From contig NC_086368.1 in NCBI RefSeq assembly GCF_036324505.1, positions 1,054,001 through 1,118,000 of the forward strand: DNA of 64,000 nt. The letters run 5' to 3'. Shown here piece after piece: positions 11,063 through 25,892 of the stretch. The notes under the pieces were generated by a model. It worked only from the letters and a program-made list of their open reading frames with translations. It was not told the origin of the DNA and searched no databases. Both the position numbers and the translations under genes were made by a program. Source of the DNA: Eleginops maclovinus (taxonomy: Eukaryota; Chordata; Actinopteri; Perciformes; Eleginopidae). Position 1 is the first letter of the stretch; each line of letters starts with the position of its first letter.

Positions 11063-11116
11063 ATGTGGAGTTGTTGAGGAGCTCGAGACACGGCAGCCAT
11101 CCTCGGCGCCATCTTG

Positions 11117-11439
11117 TGTGAAGGTACAGTAACCCGTGTGCTGCCTGCGGCTCTGCTCTGTTACTTGCTGCTTTGCAAACTTCCTGATGATGTTATATTT
11201 TATTTATTTGTACTATGAAAAAATGCTTCATATCATGTTCAATTAATCAATCAATCAATCAAATCACTTTGTTATTCCAAGAGAGAAATGAGGTTTCACC
11301 ATATTAGAATAAAATAATTACATATTTATATAAACACAAGTTGAAGTAATGATTTGCATTAAAAGTTCCTGCAGCCGCAGAGCGTGTATCAGCCAGGATC
11401 CATCAAAGGAAACGTGGAAACATTGATGATGGTAAAGTT
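11117..11439. other. AT-rich spacer with AATC repeat
   Basis: A short (AATC)n-type run at about 11240-11265 resembles a retroposon 3' tail, with ATTTTATTTATTTGTA upstream. No gene seen. Confidence 0.4.
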
Positions 11440-11765
11440 AATGTAAAAGATGACCGAATAATCTTGAAGCCATTGATGGAAACGATGTTGTCAGATATCA
11501 TCTGGTGCTGCCATTTATCCATAATGCTACACATTAAACTACACTCCAGATATTCCATCTGACTCCTGGCTAATGACGTTAGATTGTCCCTCATTAGCCA
11601 GTGATCTTACGTTGTATGATGAGAAGGGGGAGACACAGCTTATATCTCTTTTCTCCATAAATGTGGACAAAGCTCTCCCTCTCGTTTACCCAGCATCCTC
11701 TGTATCCTTTTTCACATATCAGTGGGGAAATCCGTTGTTCAAACCAGCATGCTAGCCAGCTTAAG
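11440..11765 (-). pseudogene. LINE endonuclease N-terminal fragment, copy 2
   Basis: Homologous to 345-690. The minus strand gives YNVRSLANEG, then frames containing LARSQMEYLECSLMC, SDNIVSINGFKIIRSS. These match the LINE APE endonuclease start (NVRSLANK ... CSLMCFTETWL ... VSIDGF). A frame change at the TETWL box destroys the first catalytic motif. It ends near the same point as copy 1 on both sides (GCTAGCCAGC versus GCTAGCCGGC at the upstream end). Confidence 0.65.
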
Positions 11766-14985
<3,220 letters not shown>

Positions 14986-15237
14986 AATAGAGGCAGTCTT
15001 TCTCAAAGAGTGGTCCGCGGACCACTGGTGGTCCGTGAGCGACCCCTAGTGGTCCGTGAGTATTTTGGTAAAATGTCACATTTGAAATTAATATAAGTTC
15101 AAAGTGTTTCTCAAACTGTCTTAAAATGACTAGTATAGAGTGTAGCATAGCGTAGCTACGTAGGTTCGTAGCTACGTAGGTTACGATCTTAGTCATAAAT
15201 GATTTGCGCGGTCAATTTGAGCTGTCAACTGACAAGA

Positions 15238-16916
15238 TGGATCGATGGCTAAAGACAGGGTCAGTTAAAAGAAAATTAAATGACAAATCTGACGTGACAG
15301 TCAAGGTGCATCTCCTGATGCAGGAGATCCAGCAACTACAAGTGGTTCAGCCGCAGCGACAAGTGATTTTGTGTGCGTTACTGAGTCCCAGGAGAGCGGT
15401 TCGCCTTCTAACCACCACCCGGCTGAAAGCTGTGAAACTCGGCTTGATTGCGGAAAGTCTAGCGCTAAAGTGAAGAGAAAATATCACAGCGACTACATAA
15501 AATTTGGATTTTTCTGGACTGGAGATGAAGAGGATCCCAATCCACACTGTGTTTTGTGCTACGAGTCGTTGGCTAACGAGGCTATGAAACCCCCCAAGCT
15601 CAAGCGTCATTTTGAGAGCAAACACAAGGATTACATCGGGAAACCTTTAGCATTGTTTGAGAGAAAACGTGATGAACTTAAAAAACACATGACGAAGGCG
15701 CCCTCACATTTTTTTGCGACGGGGGAAAATGCGAAGGCTACAGAGGCATCATACAGGGTATCCCTTCTCATCGCAAAAACAGGGAAACCTCATTCGGTGA
15801 GAATTTAGTCAAACCAGCTGCCAAGGTTATGGCTAATGTATTGTTTGGGGAGAAAGCAAGCGACGAAATTAACAGGGTCCCCCTCTCCAATGATACTGTC
15901 CAGCGGCGAATAACAGCCATGGCCGAAAATGTGAAAGATCAGCTGATCACACGTTTACGCCAAAGCCAGTTTTTCACACTGCAACTGGACGAGTCAACTG
16001 ATATCGTGAATGAGGCAAATCTGCTGTGTTTTGTAAGGTACATTTATGATGGCGGTGTGCAGGATGAATTTCTGTTTTGTCGTTCCATGCCGACCAACAC
16101 CACAGGGGAAACCATTTTTGACTCAGGCAACGATTTCATCCTGCAGAATAATATCGACTGGACACGATGTGTTGGTATTTGCACAGATGGTGCAACTGCA
16201 ATGACTGGGAAACACAAGGGACTGGCAGCGCGCATACGCGCAGTTGCACCTTGAGCCACAGCAACACACTGTTGCACAGAGAACAGCTGGCTGTGAAAAA
16301 AATGCCACCATGCCTCAAATCAGTACTGGACGAGTCTGTGATAATTGTTAATACAATAAAAACCAAAGCACTGAACACACGTCTTTTTAAAGCTCTGTGT
16401 GATGAAATGGGAAGTGAACACACAAACTGCTTTTCCATACTGAAGTTCGCTGGCTGTCGCGTGGGAAAGTTCTCACCCGTCTATTTGAACTGCGCGATGA
16501 GGTGATGTTGTTCTTGCATCATACTGATGAACTGTATGACAGACTGCATGATTTCCAGTGGCTCTCAAAATTGGCATACCTGGCCGATGTTTTTAGCGCA
16601 CTCAATGCTTTGAACTTAGCGCTGCAGGGAAAAGCCGTCACCGCCTTCAATGTGCAGGACAAAATTAAAGCCGCATGCCTCAAGATGGAACTGTGGTGTG
16701 TCCGTCTGGATCGCCAGGAGCTTGACTGTTTTCCGACGCTTGTGGATTTTCTCCTCGCTGCAGATGAAGAGCTGGACGGGGGCACAGTTGCAGCCTTCAA
16801 GGAACATCTGTAACAGGATCAATGTGGACTGTGATATGAGACTAAAACTCTCCAGTTTGGATCCAGACATTGTTTCACTGATGTCTCAGCACAAGCAGCA
16901 CCATTCCTCCCATTAG
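15238..16916 (+). pseudogene. hAT transposase pseudogene (SCAND3/ZBED-like)
   Basis: Frames joined in order give: MDRWLKTGSVKRKL; a BED-like zinc finger (CVLCYES ... KLKRHFESKHKDY) near 15545-15635; then NRVPLSNDTVQRRI, FTLQLDESTD (first catalytic Asp region) and GICTDGATAMTGK (second, RNase H-like fold). After 16260 come LAVKKMP.LKSVLDE, EVRWLSRGKVLTRLFELRDEV, DELYDRLHDFQWLSKLAYLADVF and NALNLALQGK. It ends NRINVDCDMRLKLSSL..DI, a typical C-terminal tail. At least four frame changes (near 15350, 15795, 16250, 16440) are present. Near 16800 the sequence jumps from AAFKEHL to the tail, so most of the hAT C-terminal dimerisation region is missing. It cannot be active. Confidence 0.8.
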
Positions 16917-17299
16917 GTAGCAACAGAGACACGCGGTGTATGAGTGAGTAAACAATGCTATTTGTAAATGTAACAGTGTAAATAATTACCTTGTGTTTAT
17001 TGTTAAATTCTTGTTAAACTTGGGCCTGCAACCATAGTTTTACTGTATTTTATTTTTGAAAATACACAGCAGAAGTTTGTGTCGTACTAAATGCGGTGCA
17101 TTTTGCGTATCTCTCTGTTCGCTCGGACATAAACTCAGTAATAAATGTAGTCTATGTTTCATATGATGTGTAAAATCTATCAGCATTTACCGTTTAAATC
17201 GCATGTGAACGAAATGCTTGTAGAATCCGTAGTTGTATTTGTATTGTTGATTTAATGTATGAACGAGCGATATAGAGAAGGTCACATAAAGCTGTTATT

Positions 17300-17480
17300 A
17301 TGAGGCTGTAATTTGTAATATACTGTTGGAGTAGTAAGCAGGCCTATTGTATTTATTCTAGTTTATATTTAGTTATATTTGGTGTATATTTAGTGTATAT
17401 TTCTCCTTCCTTCTTTGTATTGAACTGTTGCACCTCAATTTCCCTCGGATTAATAAAGCTTCTTGAATCTTGAATCTTGT
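17300..17480 (+). repeat. Retroposon 3' tail inside hAT element
   Basis: TGTTGCACCTCAATTTCCCT, CGGATTAATAAAGCTTCTTG and repeated TTGAATC form the 3' end typical of fish LINE/SINE copies (poly-A-signal-like AATAAA and a short tandem tail). It suggests a small retroposon nested in the hAT element. Confidence 0.5.
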
Positions 17481-17573
17481 TTTGGGATATTGGGGAGTTA
17501 GGTGGTCCGTGAGTATTTTTTTATTGGTTAAGTGGTCCTTGGTCTGAAAAAGTTTGAGAAACACTGGAATAGA

Positions 17574-17735
17574 GGCATGTCGTAATAGGAGCATGTCGTA
17601 ATAGGGGGATGTCGGAATAGGAGCATGTTGTAATAGGGGCATGTTGTAATAGGGGCATGTCGTAATAGGGGGATGTCGGAATAGGGGGATGTCGGAATAG
17701 GGGCATGTGTTATAGGGAGATGTCGGAATAGAGGG
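17574..17735. repeat. Minisatellite, about 17-bp unit
   Basis: Roughly nine copies of a unit like GGCATGTCGTAATAGGG, alternating with GGATGTCGGAATAGGG. The left flank of the hAT element (GTGTCGTAATAGAGGCA at 14979-14995) belongs to the same repeat, so the transposon landed at or in the array. Confidence 0.85.
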
Positions 17736-17814
17736 TGCATCCCGGTCCCTGGATGTTATTGTTTTAAGCCTCAACTAGCATGTAGCTAATGGTATACCGT
17801 GTATGTGAGTATAA

Positions 17815-18118
17815 GGACCCACACAGCAGAGGACTCCGATACGGATCCGCTTTCAAGTCATCACATCCGCGTTACTGTCACATTCGTTTTGGTTCCGCTT
17901 GGCGGATCAGCGTCGCCACCGCGCGCCGCCGCACATTCTACTGTCAAAACGCGGATCATGACCGGATCCAAATCTGATTCACAAACACGGACGCGCCTCT
18001 ACCAAAGTCCTTCTGCCTCTACTGTCAAAATGCGGCTCCGCGACACACCCGTATCGGATACGCAGACGCGGACGCGCCATCATTCCAACGGACGCACGGC
18101 CAGCACAGCATAATTTTG
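17815..18118. other. CpG-rich segment with repeated CGGATC motifs
   Basis: An abrupt rise in CpG, with CGGATC at least four times (about 17843-17965). A similar CpG-rich block with CGGATC/GATCCG lies at 28200-28545. It may be the left subterminal region or promoter of the large element between them. No gene assigned. Confidence 0.4.
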
Positions 18119-18984
18119 AGCTCGCAAAGTAAGTATTGATTTTTACATTATTATATTGTTACATAAAAGTAGATCGTCCCTATATAATTTTCATTATATG
18201 GATATTGTCAAACTTGCTTATGACTTGGAATACAATTATAGGAAAACGGTGTAAGTTATGTAAAACAGATTTCCAGATTTCCCTGAATGGGTAGAACAGA
18301 ACTGTTCGCAATGGTGCGGGTGAATTGCCACTATCATATGGCTAGATAGACTAGTCTGTATTACACAGATGGCCGATAAGTTATAGGGGCTAGATAGTTG
18401 TTACACAAATAATTCAAAGCTAGTGTTATAATACCGTTATACATCGGTGCTATACAAGAAGTGACCACCGTCTATCTTGTAGCCGCCTGTGTTTAGCAAG
18501 AATGCTAGCTAGCCATGAGCTAGCTAAACCCGCGAACCACTTTGAGTGATGAAATGCTATTACACATATCAGTTAGTAATACATTCTATGTTATCATACT
18601 TCATATCCTGTATCCTGATATCTTATAACATAAAATCCGTGAACAATCACACTGATCGTTAGGTCTGAGAACAGAACACGTCCGTGTTGCTACTTTGACA
18701 AGCAACACAAGATATGGGAGTTAGCATATTGGTATCAGCTAATCTACGTGGTAGCCAGCCACTAGCTAGCGCTGTCCATTGGTCAAATAGACATGAGCTC
18801 CTTTTCAGGTCCGTTCGGGAGATATTAAAGTTATAGCCACAAATTATGGTCACTGAAGATATTAAAATGAAATTAAACACGTTCACACCACAACTCCTTG
18901 CAGTCGGCTGTGTTGTCGGTATGAAATGATTTTCTCTAACGTAAGGGGTCATATTCTCTATTCCCAAGGCGAACCATAGTATAG
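18119..18984. other. AT-rich, no gene seen
   Basis: No coding motif. GCTAGC/TAGCTAG-rich near 18500. Confidence 0.4.
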
Positions 18985-19285
18985 CTATTTGGGGGGGGTC
19001 CAAAATAGAAGTATAGACCTTTGTGAACAGATTTGGCAGCGGGGGGGTCTTGGGGTTCCTCCCCAGACTATTTTGATTTCTTAGATTCCATTTCCTGCCA
19101 TTCTAGTTGCATTTTAGGGAGACCTGTATGACAAATCCTAACCCCATGAAATAGATATAGACTTATATGTCATATGTCACCATATTAGACCAAATATTGG
19201 AGGGGACAGATTGGTAATTTCCCAACATTGGGAGGGACTTGTTCCCCCTCAATGTCTATGGTGGTTACGCCCCTGTCTAGACTGT
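18985..19285. repeat. Probable teleost interspersed repeat
   Basis: Contains GGGGTCTTGGGGTTCCTCCC and ends CAATGTCTATGGTGGTTACGCCCCTG. That ending recurs in fish genomes, by recollection only. Family not identified. Confidence 0.4.
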
Positions 19286-19551
19286 GGATGCAAAGCCACA
19301 ATATACCACCCCAAAAATGTGTGTATTATACATGTTACAAACAGTGCTTCCCCTGATTGCAGGCAATTTTTTTTTTTTTTTTTAGAACAAAAATGAAATG
19401 AAAGACTTCTGCCTGTCTGCTCGCACACAAATTCGAATGAGGACCCCATGAGTCCAAAAGCGACTTCCCAAGAAATACTATGATGAGTTGACCATGACAG
19501 AAATATAGGAATGGTGACCAGAAATTGTGACAGGGGAGTTACAGGGGTAGT

Positions 19552-19637
19552 TTTAATGGAGGAGGAGGAGGGGGAGGGGAGGAGGAGGAGGGGTGGAGGA
19601 GGATGAGGAGGGGGAGGGGGAGGAGGAGGGGGGTGGT
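19552..19637. repeat. (GGA)n low-complexity tract
   Basis: GGA/GGGGA repeats, preceded by an 18-T run at about 19366-19383. Confidence 0.9.
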
Positions 19638-19699
19638 GCATAGGACAGAACTACATGGGCCTACATGTGTTGTGGGCATGGTCCAAGGACATCCTCAGA

Positions 19700-22660
19700 T
19701 TCTGATGCTCTGAGTCTGACGAGGATGATGGCCAACCAAAGCACAGATCTGGACACATTGCAACATTGGGCTGTACATTATGGCATCTCTTTGGTTGCTC
19801 TTACTGCACTCCTCCAGTATACTAAGACCAGCCATCCCAAAATTTGCCAAAAGTGCTAGGACCCTACTGCGAACCAAAGACAGAGGGATACGAATACAGA
19901 CAAGGCTGGTGGGCAGTTATTAACCATTTTGGAAGTGTGAAGTACTCAAATCTGTACTCACGCAAATCTCTAAAAAACACTGGCAGAGGCATGACACTGA
20001 GATTAAATTAAATATAGATGGCTACACTCTTAAAAGCTCCAGTGACCATGCTGAGGCCATACTTGGCTTGCTAGTGTCTGTACCCGCTAAAAAGGGAACC
20101 AGTCGTCATTGGGAAGTATAGTGGGCATTAAAAAAACGCATCCTCGGCCCACGATTCCTGTCAGACTTTGTTGTGAATTAGGAGCGGTTAGAAGGAGGGT
20201 TATCCTTTGCAGAAAAATTCTTCCGAAATTGTACCTAGACACCGTAGTATGTGACACACCAGCACGGGCCTTCGTATAAAAAAGATAAAGGCCCCTAATT
20301 GCATATCCATGGGGTGTGCATAAATGCACACACCCAGGCATCTATCAAAACAGGCGCATTGGTCTTTCCCGGTCCACAGTACCCTGATCGGATGACATTT
20401 CTTTCAACCAATTTCTGGATGAACGTCCCACCCATGAGGGGCACATCCCTTTGAAAAACCGTTAATGTTGGCATGGTGACACAATTTCCACTTGACTACT
20501 GCACCTGGTCTGTCAGGGTTGTGGTTAATAAAAACTACTTAAAAACCTGGCTCGGGGGCCTTACCGGTTAAGGCTGCCATCTGGAATAGGTGGACAGAAT
20601 ATCCGTGGGCTTGTGTCAATGCGGCCTATGTGCCTGTTTGAATTTGCAGAAAGACCACCCCATCCCTACCCCTCCCCAGCCCGTTCCAATGGGACGCTTG
20701 GGTACACTGGTCGGCTACGGATTTGGACGTTGGAAAGCCCCCACTCGGCCGGGAAAGAGTAGAGTTAGAGAGTAGAAAGAGCATAGGAGTAGGAGTAGTA
20801 GTTAGCGTAGAGAGAGGTAAGCAGTAGGTAGGTGTCGAGTTCGAAGAGTTCGAAGAGGAGGAGAGGAGGAGAAGAAGAGAGATGTGTTCCGAGTAGAGTA
20901 GAGTGAGTTCAAGTAGTAAGTGAGTAAGAGTTTAGCAGGAGAGTTAGAGGAGGAAAGAGAGTGAAGAGCAGTTCAGAGAAGATGAGCGAGAGTTTCGAAG
21001 AGGTCTCAGGTTCAGTTAAGAAAAGAGAGAGGAGGTTCCAAGTGGTTTAGAGTAAGTGCAGGAGAGCGTCAGAGGAGAGGTTCAGGAGGTCAGGGGGTGT
21101 AAGTAGGTTGGAAGGAGACGACGTCAGGCCGAGAGTTAGATGGGTGTAGAGAGCTGAGAGAGAGTAGACAGAGTATGAGAGAGGGAAGGTAGAAGTAGTA
21201 GTTTGAGGAGAGCAGGTGAGAGGAAGGAGATGAAGAGGGGAAGGAGAGGAAAGAGAGAGAGTGTTACGTGAGGTAGTATGTCAGTCCCGAGTTAGTTATG
21301 ATTGTGTTGTCAGAATGTTGATCAGCGTTAGTTTTTTTGGGAGCAGAGACCGAGTGAGAGAGAGAGCGAGAGCAGAGAGAGGAAGAAAGAAGTTGAAGAG
21401 AGGAGGGAGAGCAGAGAGAAAGTAGTGTAGGGAAGTGAGGTAGAGATGTAGAGGAGCGAGCATGAGAGAGTTAGAGAGTTAGAGGTTTAGTTCCAGTAGT
21501 AGAGTAGAGAGAGGAGTTAATGAGAAGAAGAAGTTAGAGTAGAGAAGAAGTAGAGTTGGGTAGTGAGAGAAGAGAGTAAGTAGTGGAGAGTCAGTTAGGC
21601 AGTAGTTAGAGAGGAGAGCGTAGTTAAGTACAGCAGTGTAGGGAGGTAGGAGTCAGTGAGTTGAGTAGTAGGTAGAGAGGAGATGAGCAGTTAGTAGTTG
21701 CAGGTTGCAGAGAAGTTAGAAGTAGTAAGGAGAGAGTAGTCGAGAGTAGTACGTTGTGAGGTAGAGGAGTTAGTCCGTCAGAAGGAGGAGGTTGTAGTGA
21801 GTATGAGCGAGAGGAGAGAGTTAACGTTAGAGAGAAGACGGTTAGTGTGAGAAGATCTGGTGTTAGCAGAGGTAGTAATGTAGAGAGCAGAGTAGTTGAG
21901 TAGGTAGTAGTTGAGAGGTGTGCAGAGAGTATGGTTAGCAGAGAGTTAGAGATCGGTAGAGTTCCTGGAGAGAGTGCAGGTAGACACCGAACGTGTAGGA
22001 GTGTGTTCGAAACGAGTAGTTGACTGTTAGTTTCAGAGGTAGAGGTTACAGAAAGAAGACGAACGCAGAGTTAGTAGACAAGTAGTGGTAGTACATGACT
22101 GTGTTCCGTCAATTCCTTTTCTTTTTTAGTGGCCCTGTTGTGCTGGCAGCCAAAGTTAGACGAAAACATGTATAACAACTTTTTGCTTTGGTCATCGGCC
22201 AATTTCAATCTAGTACCCCTACCAAAGACCCTTTAGTCCAATTATGCCGGGGGAAATGCTCAAGTGTTTTGTTCAGATTTTGGGGAGCTATATGGGACTG
22301 ACAATCATGTTTACCAATGTTTCACGGGTGGTCACCTGGCGGATGAGGTAAAGGGCATGGCAGTCTGGACTCATCTCTGCGTTCCCCTTAGAGAAGCCAT
22401 CCTTGGGGGGAAATAAAAAAAAAACTTCTTCGCAAGTCTGAGGTTCCTTGGCTCAATAATTGACGCCTGTCAGAGTTGCCTGACCACTCCCCCCCCCCCA
22501 CCATCGAAAAAGAAAGTAGGGAAACCAATTGAAAAGGCAGCATTTGTGTTGGCCAACGTTGCGGGGATGCTTTCTCCGTGGTCACAACCCATTGAGGGGT
22601 CTTCGTGATTGGTTGGGGAAACGCCACCCGGCCGGGGTAAGTTAATGTACAAAGGGGGTA
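19700..22660 (+). pseudogene. Degenerate transposase-like gene of a large DNA transposon
   Basis: Pieces in different frames occur in the order of a transposase-like family often annotated as transposase domain-containing protein in fish and cnidarians. They are ISLVALTALL (19775), HFGSVKYSN and LNIDGYTLKSSSDHAEAILG (19928-20070), VVCDTPARAFVKKIK (20245-20290), GMVTQFPLDY (20470-20500), ISVGLCQCG (20600), then FRQFLFF and GPVVLAAK (22105-22150), and VPLREAILGGK (22380). Frame changes and stops occur every 50-100 bp. A 1.3-kb purine-rich tract (20755-22095) splits the region between GRWKA-like and FRQFL-like segments. Precise superfamily (perhaps EnSpm/CACTA-related) is uncertain. Confidence 0.5.
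20755..22095 (+). repeat. 1.3-kb strand-asymmetric G/A/T tract
   Basis: The plus strand is built from GAG, GTAG, GTTAG and AGAG words with very few C for about 1340 bp. No fixed period is visible by eye. It sits inside the transposase-like pseudogene. It could be a degenerate purine repeat, an intron with extreme skew, or low-quality assembly of a simple repeat. Confidence 0.75.
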
Positions 22661-23519
22661 TACAAGCCTGCGGGCGCTCACGATGGCGGCCCCCGAAGTG
22701 ATAGGAGACGAAGGCTAGGTCAAATAAAACACTCAGTTGAAAAATCGATATTGGCCTGGTGGATGCAGTTTTGTACTCCAGAATTTACATCACAGTCTCA
22801 TTCTCTACATACCATTCAACTCTGAAAGGAGTAGGGGTCTATGAGGTAGCAAAATCTGTCTGAGAACTCAGTCAGTTGAGGTGGCGGGGCTGCAACAAAA
22901 ATATGTCGCCCCTTCCCACACTACATGGTTTTGTTGGGCCACTACCCTCCTCCACTAGCCAAATTCATATCAATCTGTTCAATCAATCAGTTCTTTAGTC
23001 AGTTCAATCAGTTCTAATGACTAATGGCTTTGACTAGTTCTACCACATCTGGATGTTTATTGCCGTAAGTTTTTTATAAAAAAGGTGATCTATGTACAAT
23101 AAAACCTGTGGTGTCAATAATAGGCACACAATAGTCCTCTAACATATATTTCCCCAAGCAATACACAGTAAAATGTGTTACAACATTAGTTACAAAAGTA
23201 GGTGGCATATGTCTTTGATCCTGGCTGATTTTGGTTAGCCCATGTGTCACTCTCCAGCTATCGTATCTAAAATTCAATATTTTGAAAATGAAAAAAAAGT
23301 AGAATTTACCAAGTGTCCTAACTTCAACTGAGTTGGGGGTTTGTATGTGGAATAGCTTTGATAGGACATGACAATTCATTCAGTTAATAGTTACAATTAT
23401 GACTTCCCCACCTGGACAATGATGTTTATTAAGTGAGGTATAGCAGGGACTACACTACAAAACTTGACTGCTAAGACTTGCTTGTTGTCATGACCTGAGC
23501 TCCATGGCTTTAACTTTTG
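22661..23519. other. Spacer between two pseudogenes of the large element
   Basis: No coding motif was recognised. Confidence 0.4.
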
Positions 23520-24589
23520 GTTGATTATATTTTCTTTTGCCTATATGTAGATTGCTGCTTTATCCCTCATCTTCCTCACGCCACGAACGACCATGCTGTG
23601 GTGAGGACAGTGGTGTGACGATGGGAGGTGTCCTGGCCAAGTTGTCAAAAGCTCTGACGAATAAAAGAGCTGTGGCTAACTGTGAGGAGCCAGAGCCAAA
23701 CTGGCTCCAATTACGATTTGCGGGTCATCAAAAGCTGTGGTAAAATCCATGTTCCTAAAAGATTTCATGTGATTTCTGAAAACCATTTTATACTGCTGTT
23801 ATTGGACGTTCACAATACTGAATTGCAGTTGTATGTTTCAGGTCAATGGAGGGCTGTTAATGCTCTTAGGATTACACTCAAGTGTTCTACTATGCATCTC
23901 TGTAGAAAATAATTTTTTTACAATGAGCTTTTCCTGACATTTCAGAGGGGTGCTTGTTGCATAAATACTGTATATCTCAATCCTCTGTGTGCAGCTGTAT
24001 ACCTGTAAATTATTTCCTTCTATCCCACTTAGGATGCTGAGGCGATGCTGGGGTCCTATGGGAAGGCTGCAACACTTCGAGCTGAAGACGGATGCAAGTA
24101 AAGCTGGAGACAGGTCTGCCAACTAAGGTCCTTGGAGGCAGTGTAAGTGCGATATGCCTTTCCTTCAAAAGTTCAGGTTTCCTGCACAGCTTCTATGTGC
24201 TGGTTACAGCAGGATAATATTGTTCCAGAGACCAGGTTAGACTTATATAACAGGTAATTATATGCTTTACTTATCAGCCATCCGTCTTAGGAGAGATGAC
24301 ACCTTCCGCGATGAGGGACCATGGGGCACCTGAAGTTATGTAAACTCTCCAGGTGAAGATCTGATGTCTGGCATTAATATTGAAAACAATTATCCAAAGC
24401 GACAAACTTTTTTATAAAACGCAACTTACAGTACACAATCAAGCAACATATAAAAAATGTGTGAAAAACATATAGACGGTCATATTTTACAATGTTCGTG
24501 CTGATGAATATAGTTTGTTAGAAGGAGGTTTATCCTGGTCAATCGTTACTAAATGAACAGAATACACCTGCGTAATGCAAGATTCATGC

Positions 24590-25030
24590 ATTACATGTTC
24601 AAATAATTAAAACATGTCAAATTTCTCTCCCTTGCCATGGTGCAGGTGTGTCCCAGCTTCAGAGTCCCCTATCAATCCGAGGAACTGCTTCCGAAGCAGA
24701 GGATGCCTCATGGGTAAGAATGAATTCTGAATTATTAAATAGGAAGCACATTTGTTTTATCAGGCACGGTTAGCACACGAAAACACCATTTAATGGCACT
24801 GTATTCTCTTCTTTTACACTTGCCATTTCACCAACGCTGCAGGAACAGCACCAGCCCCGGCCTCTCACACCTCATGAAGCGCAAGATCCAGCGTAGCGGG
24901 CCATGGTGGAATAACCATGACTGCCCCTGCTCTGGTGAGAGCAATACCGCTACATTAAAGGGTTTACTAGGTACTCAGGAATTGCAAAAACTGCAGGCCT
25001 ATGAGGCCAAATCTGGACCCAAGGCTTGTG
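24590..25030. repeat. Tandem duplicate, left copy
   Basis: From ACATGTCAAATTTCTCTC to GAGGCCAAATCTGGAC this matches 25438-25892 over about 440 bp, with many single-base gaps and substitutions. It covers two exon-like blocks of the DUF4806-like gene. Confidence 0.85.
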
Positions 25031-25437
25031 TTTCAAATGTCTGTATTTAAAGTTGGTCCACATAGTAAGCAGTTTTACTGCATTACGTTGGCTTTTAGTG
25101 TAGATGGGCCTGCCAGTGGGGGCTGTTCACACTTGTGGAAATGCTCAACTACATCATAACAACATTACTATTGACATTGCAGGGTTGGCCTATTAGTAAT
25201 AGAGTAAGACTTGGTCAATACAATTGTGTGGACAGTAGGTTTTAGGCCACTAGGGAAGGGGGTTAACAGTATGGGTATTCATTATTTTAATGGTTGAGTA
25301 TAGTAAATTCTCATTTCCTTTAGAATATATAACGCAAGAAAACGTCAGGCATTGGTCTTTATGGTGCAGGGGACCATGTCCATAGCTTTTTTAATTTTCT
25401 TAATCGGATCACTAATCACTAAACCATGTTCAAATAT

Positions 25438-25892
25438 TACATGTCAAATTTCTCTCATTGCCATGGTGCAGGTGTTGTCCAGCTTCAAAGCTCCCTATCC
25501 TCGAGAACTGCTTCGAAGAAGAGGATGACTCGTGGTAGGAACGATTTCTCCCCCCCCACCCCCCCCCCCCCCCCACCCCCCCCCCCCCCCCCCCCGACTT
25601 ATATAATATGGAAGCACATTTGTTTTATCAGCCACGGGTTAGCACCAAGAAACACATTTTGGTGGCACTGTATATTTCTTTTACACTGCCATTTTCACCA
25701 ACGCTCAGGAACAGCACCCCAAAGACAAAACCCCCGCACTCTCACCCCTCCTGAAGCGCCAAGATCAGACGTAGCAAGGCCATGGAGGAATGACCTTATG
25801 CCCCCTGCTCTGAGTGAGCAATACCTTGATACATTAAGGGTTACTAGGTCACTCAGAAATTGCAAACTCAGGCCTTGAGCCAAATCTGGACA
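25438..25892. repeat. Tandem duplicate, right copy, with C-rich expansion
   Basis: Second copy of the block at 24590-25030. It carries a run of about 45 bases that is nearly all C (25550-25594) where the left copy has AATGAATTCTGAATTATT-type sequence. Confidence 0.85.

Larger units (their letters stand above)
9849..11116 (-). mobile_element. Internally deleted Rex1/Babar-like LINE, both ends kept
   Basis: The 3' tail (CAAGGTTT repeats at 9849-9875), 3' UTR, RT C-terminal half (11032-10277) and the 5' terminus (11062-11116) are all present. The endonuclease and the RT N-terminal half are missing. Compared with the fuller copy at 51667-54991, sequence corresponding to roughly 52.86 kb joins directly to sequence at about 54.94 kb, around TGTGGAGTTG. 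About 2.1 kb is therefore lost internally, unlike the usual 5' truncation. The 5' end starts CAAGATGGCGCC. No target-site duplication was seen. Confidence 0.8.
14994..17567 (+). mobile_element. hAT transposon, 2.57 kb, with 8-bp target duplication
   Basis: The left end is CAGTCTTTCTCAAAGAGTGG. The inverted right end is CAGTGTTTCTCAAACTTTTT followed by GGTCCACG-like subterminal repeats (TGGTCCGTGAG occurs near both ends). AATAGAGG is directly repeated at 14986-14993 and 17568-17575: the 8-bp duplication expected of hAT elements. The right border may be offset by one base. It carries a frameshifted, internally deleted transposase gene (15238-16916) and a retroposon-like tail (17300-17480). Confidence 0.85.

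Noticed and set aside
10691..11077. Plus-strand frame inside the LINE
   Set aside because: Antisense shadow of the reverse transcriptase; the copy at 52504-52860 is the same shadow.
17373..17774. Minus-strand frame with repeated PYYDMPLLQHAPI
   Set aside because: Translation of the 17-bp minisatellite.
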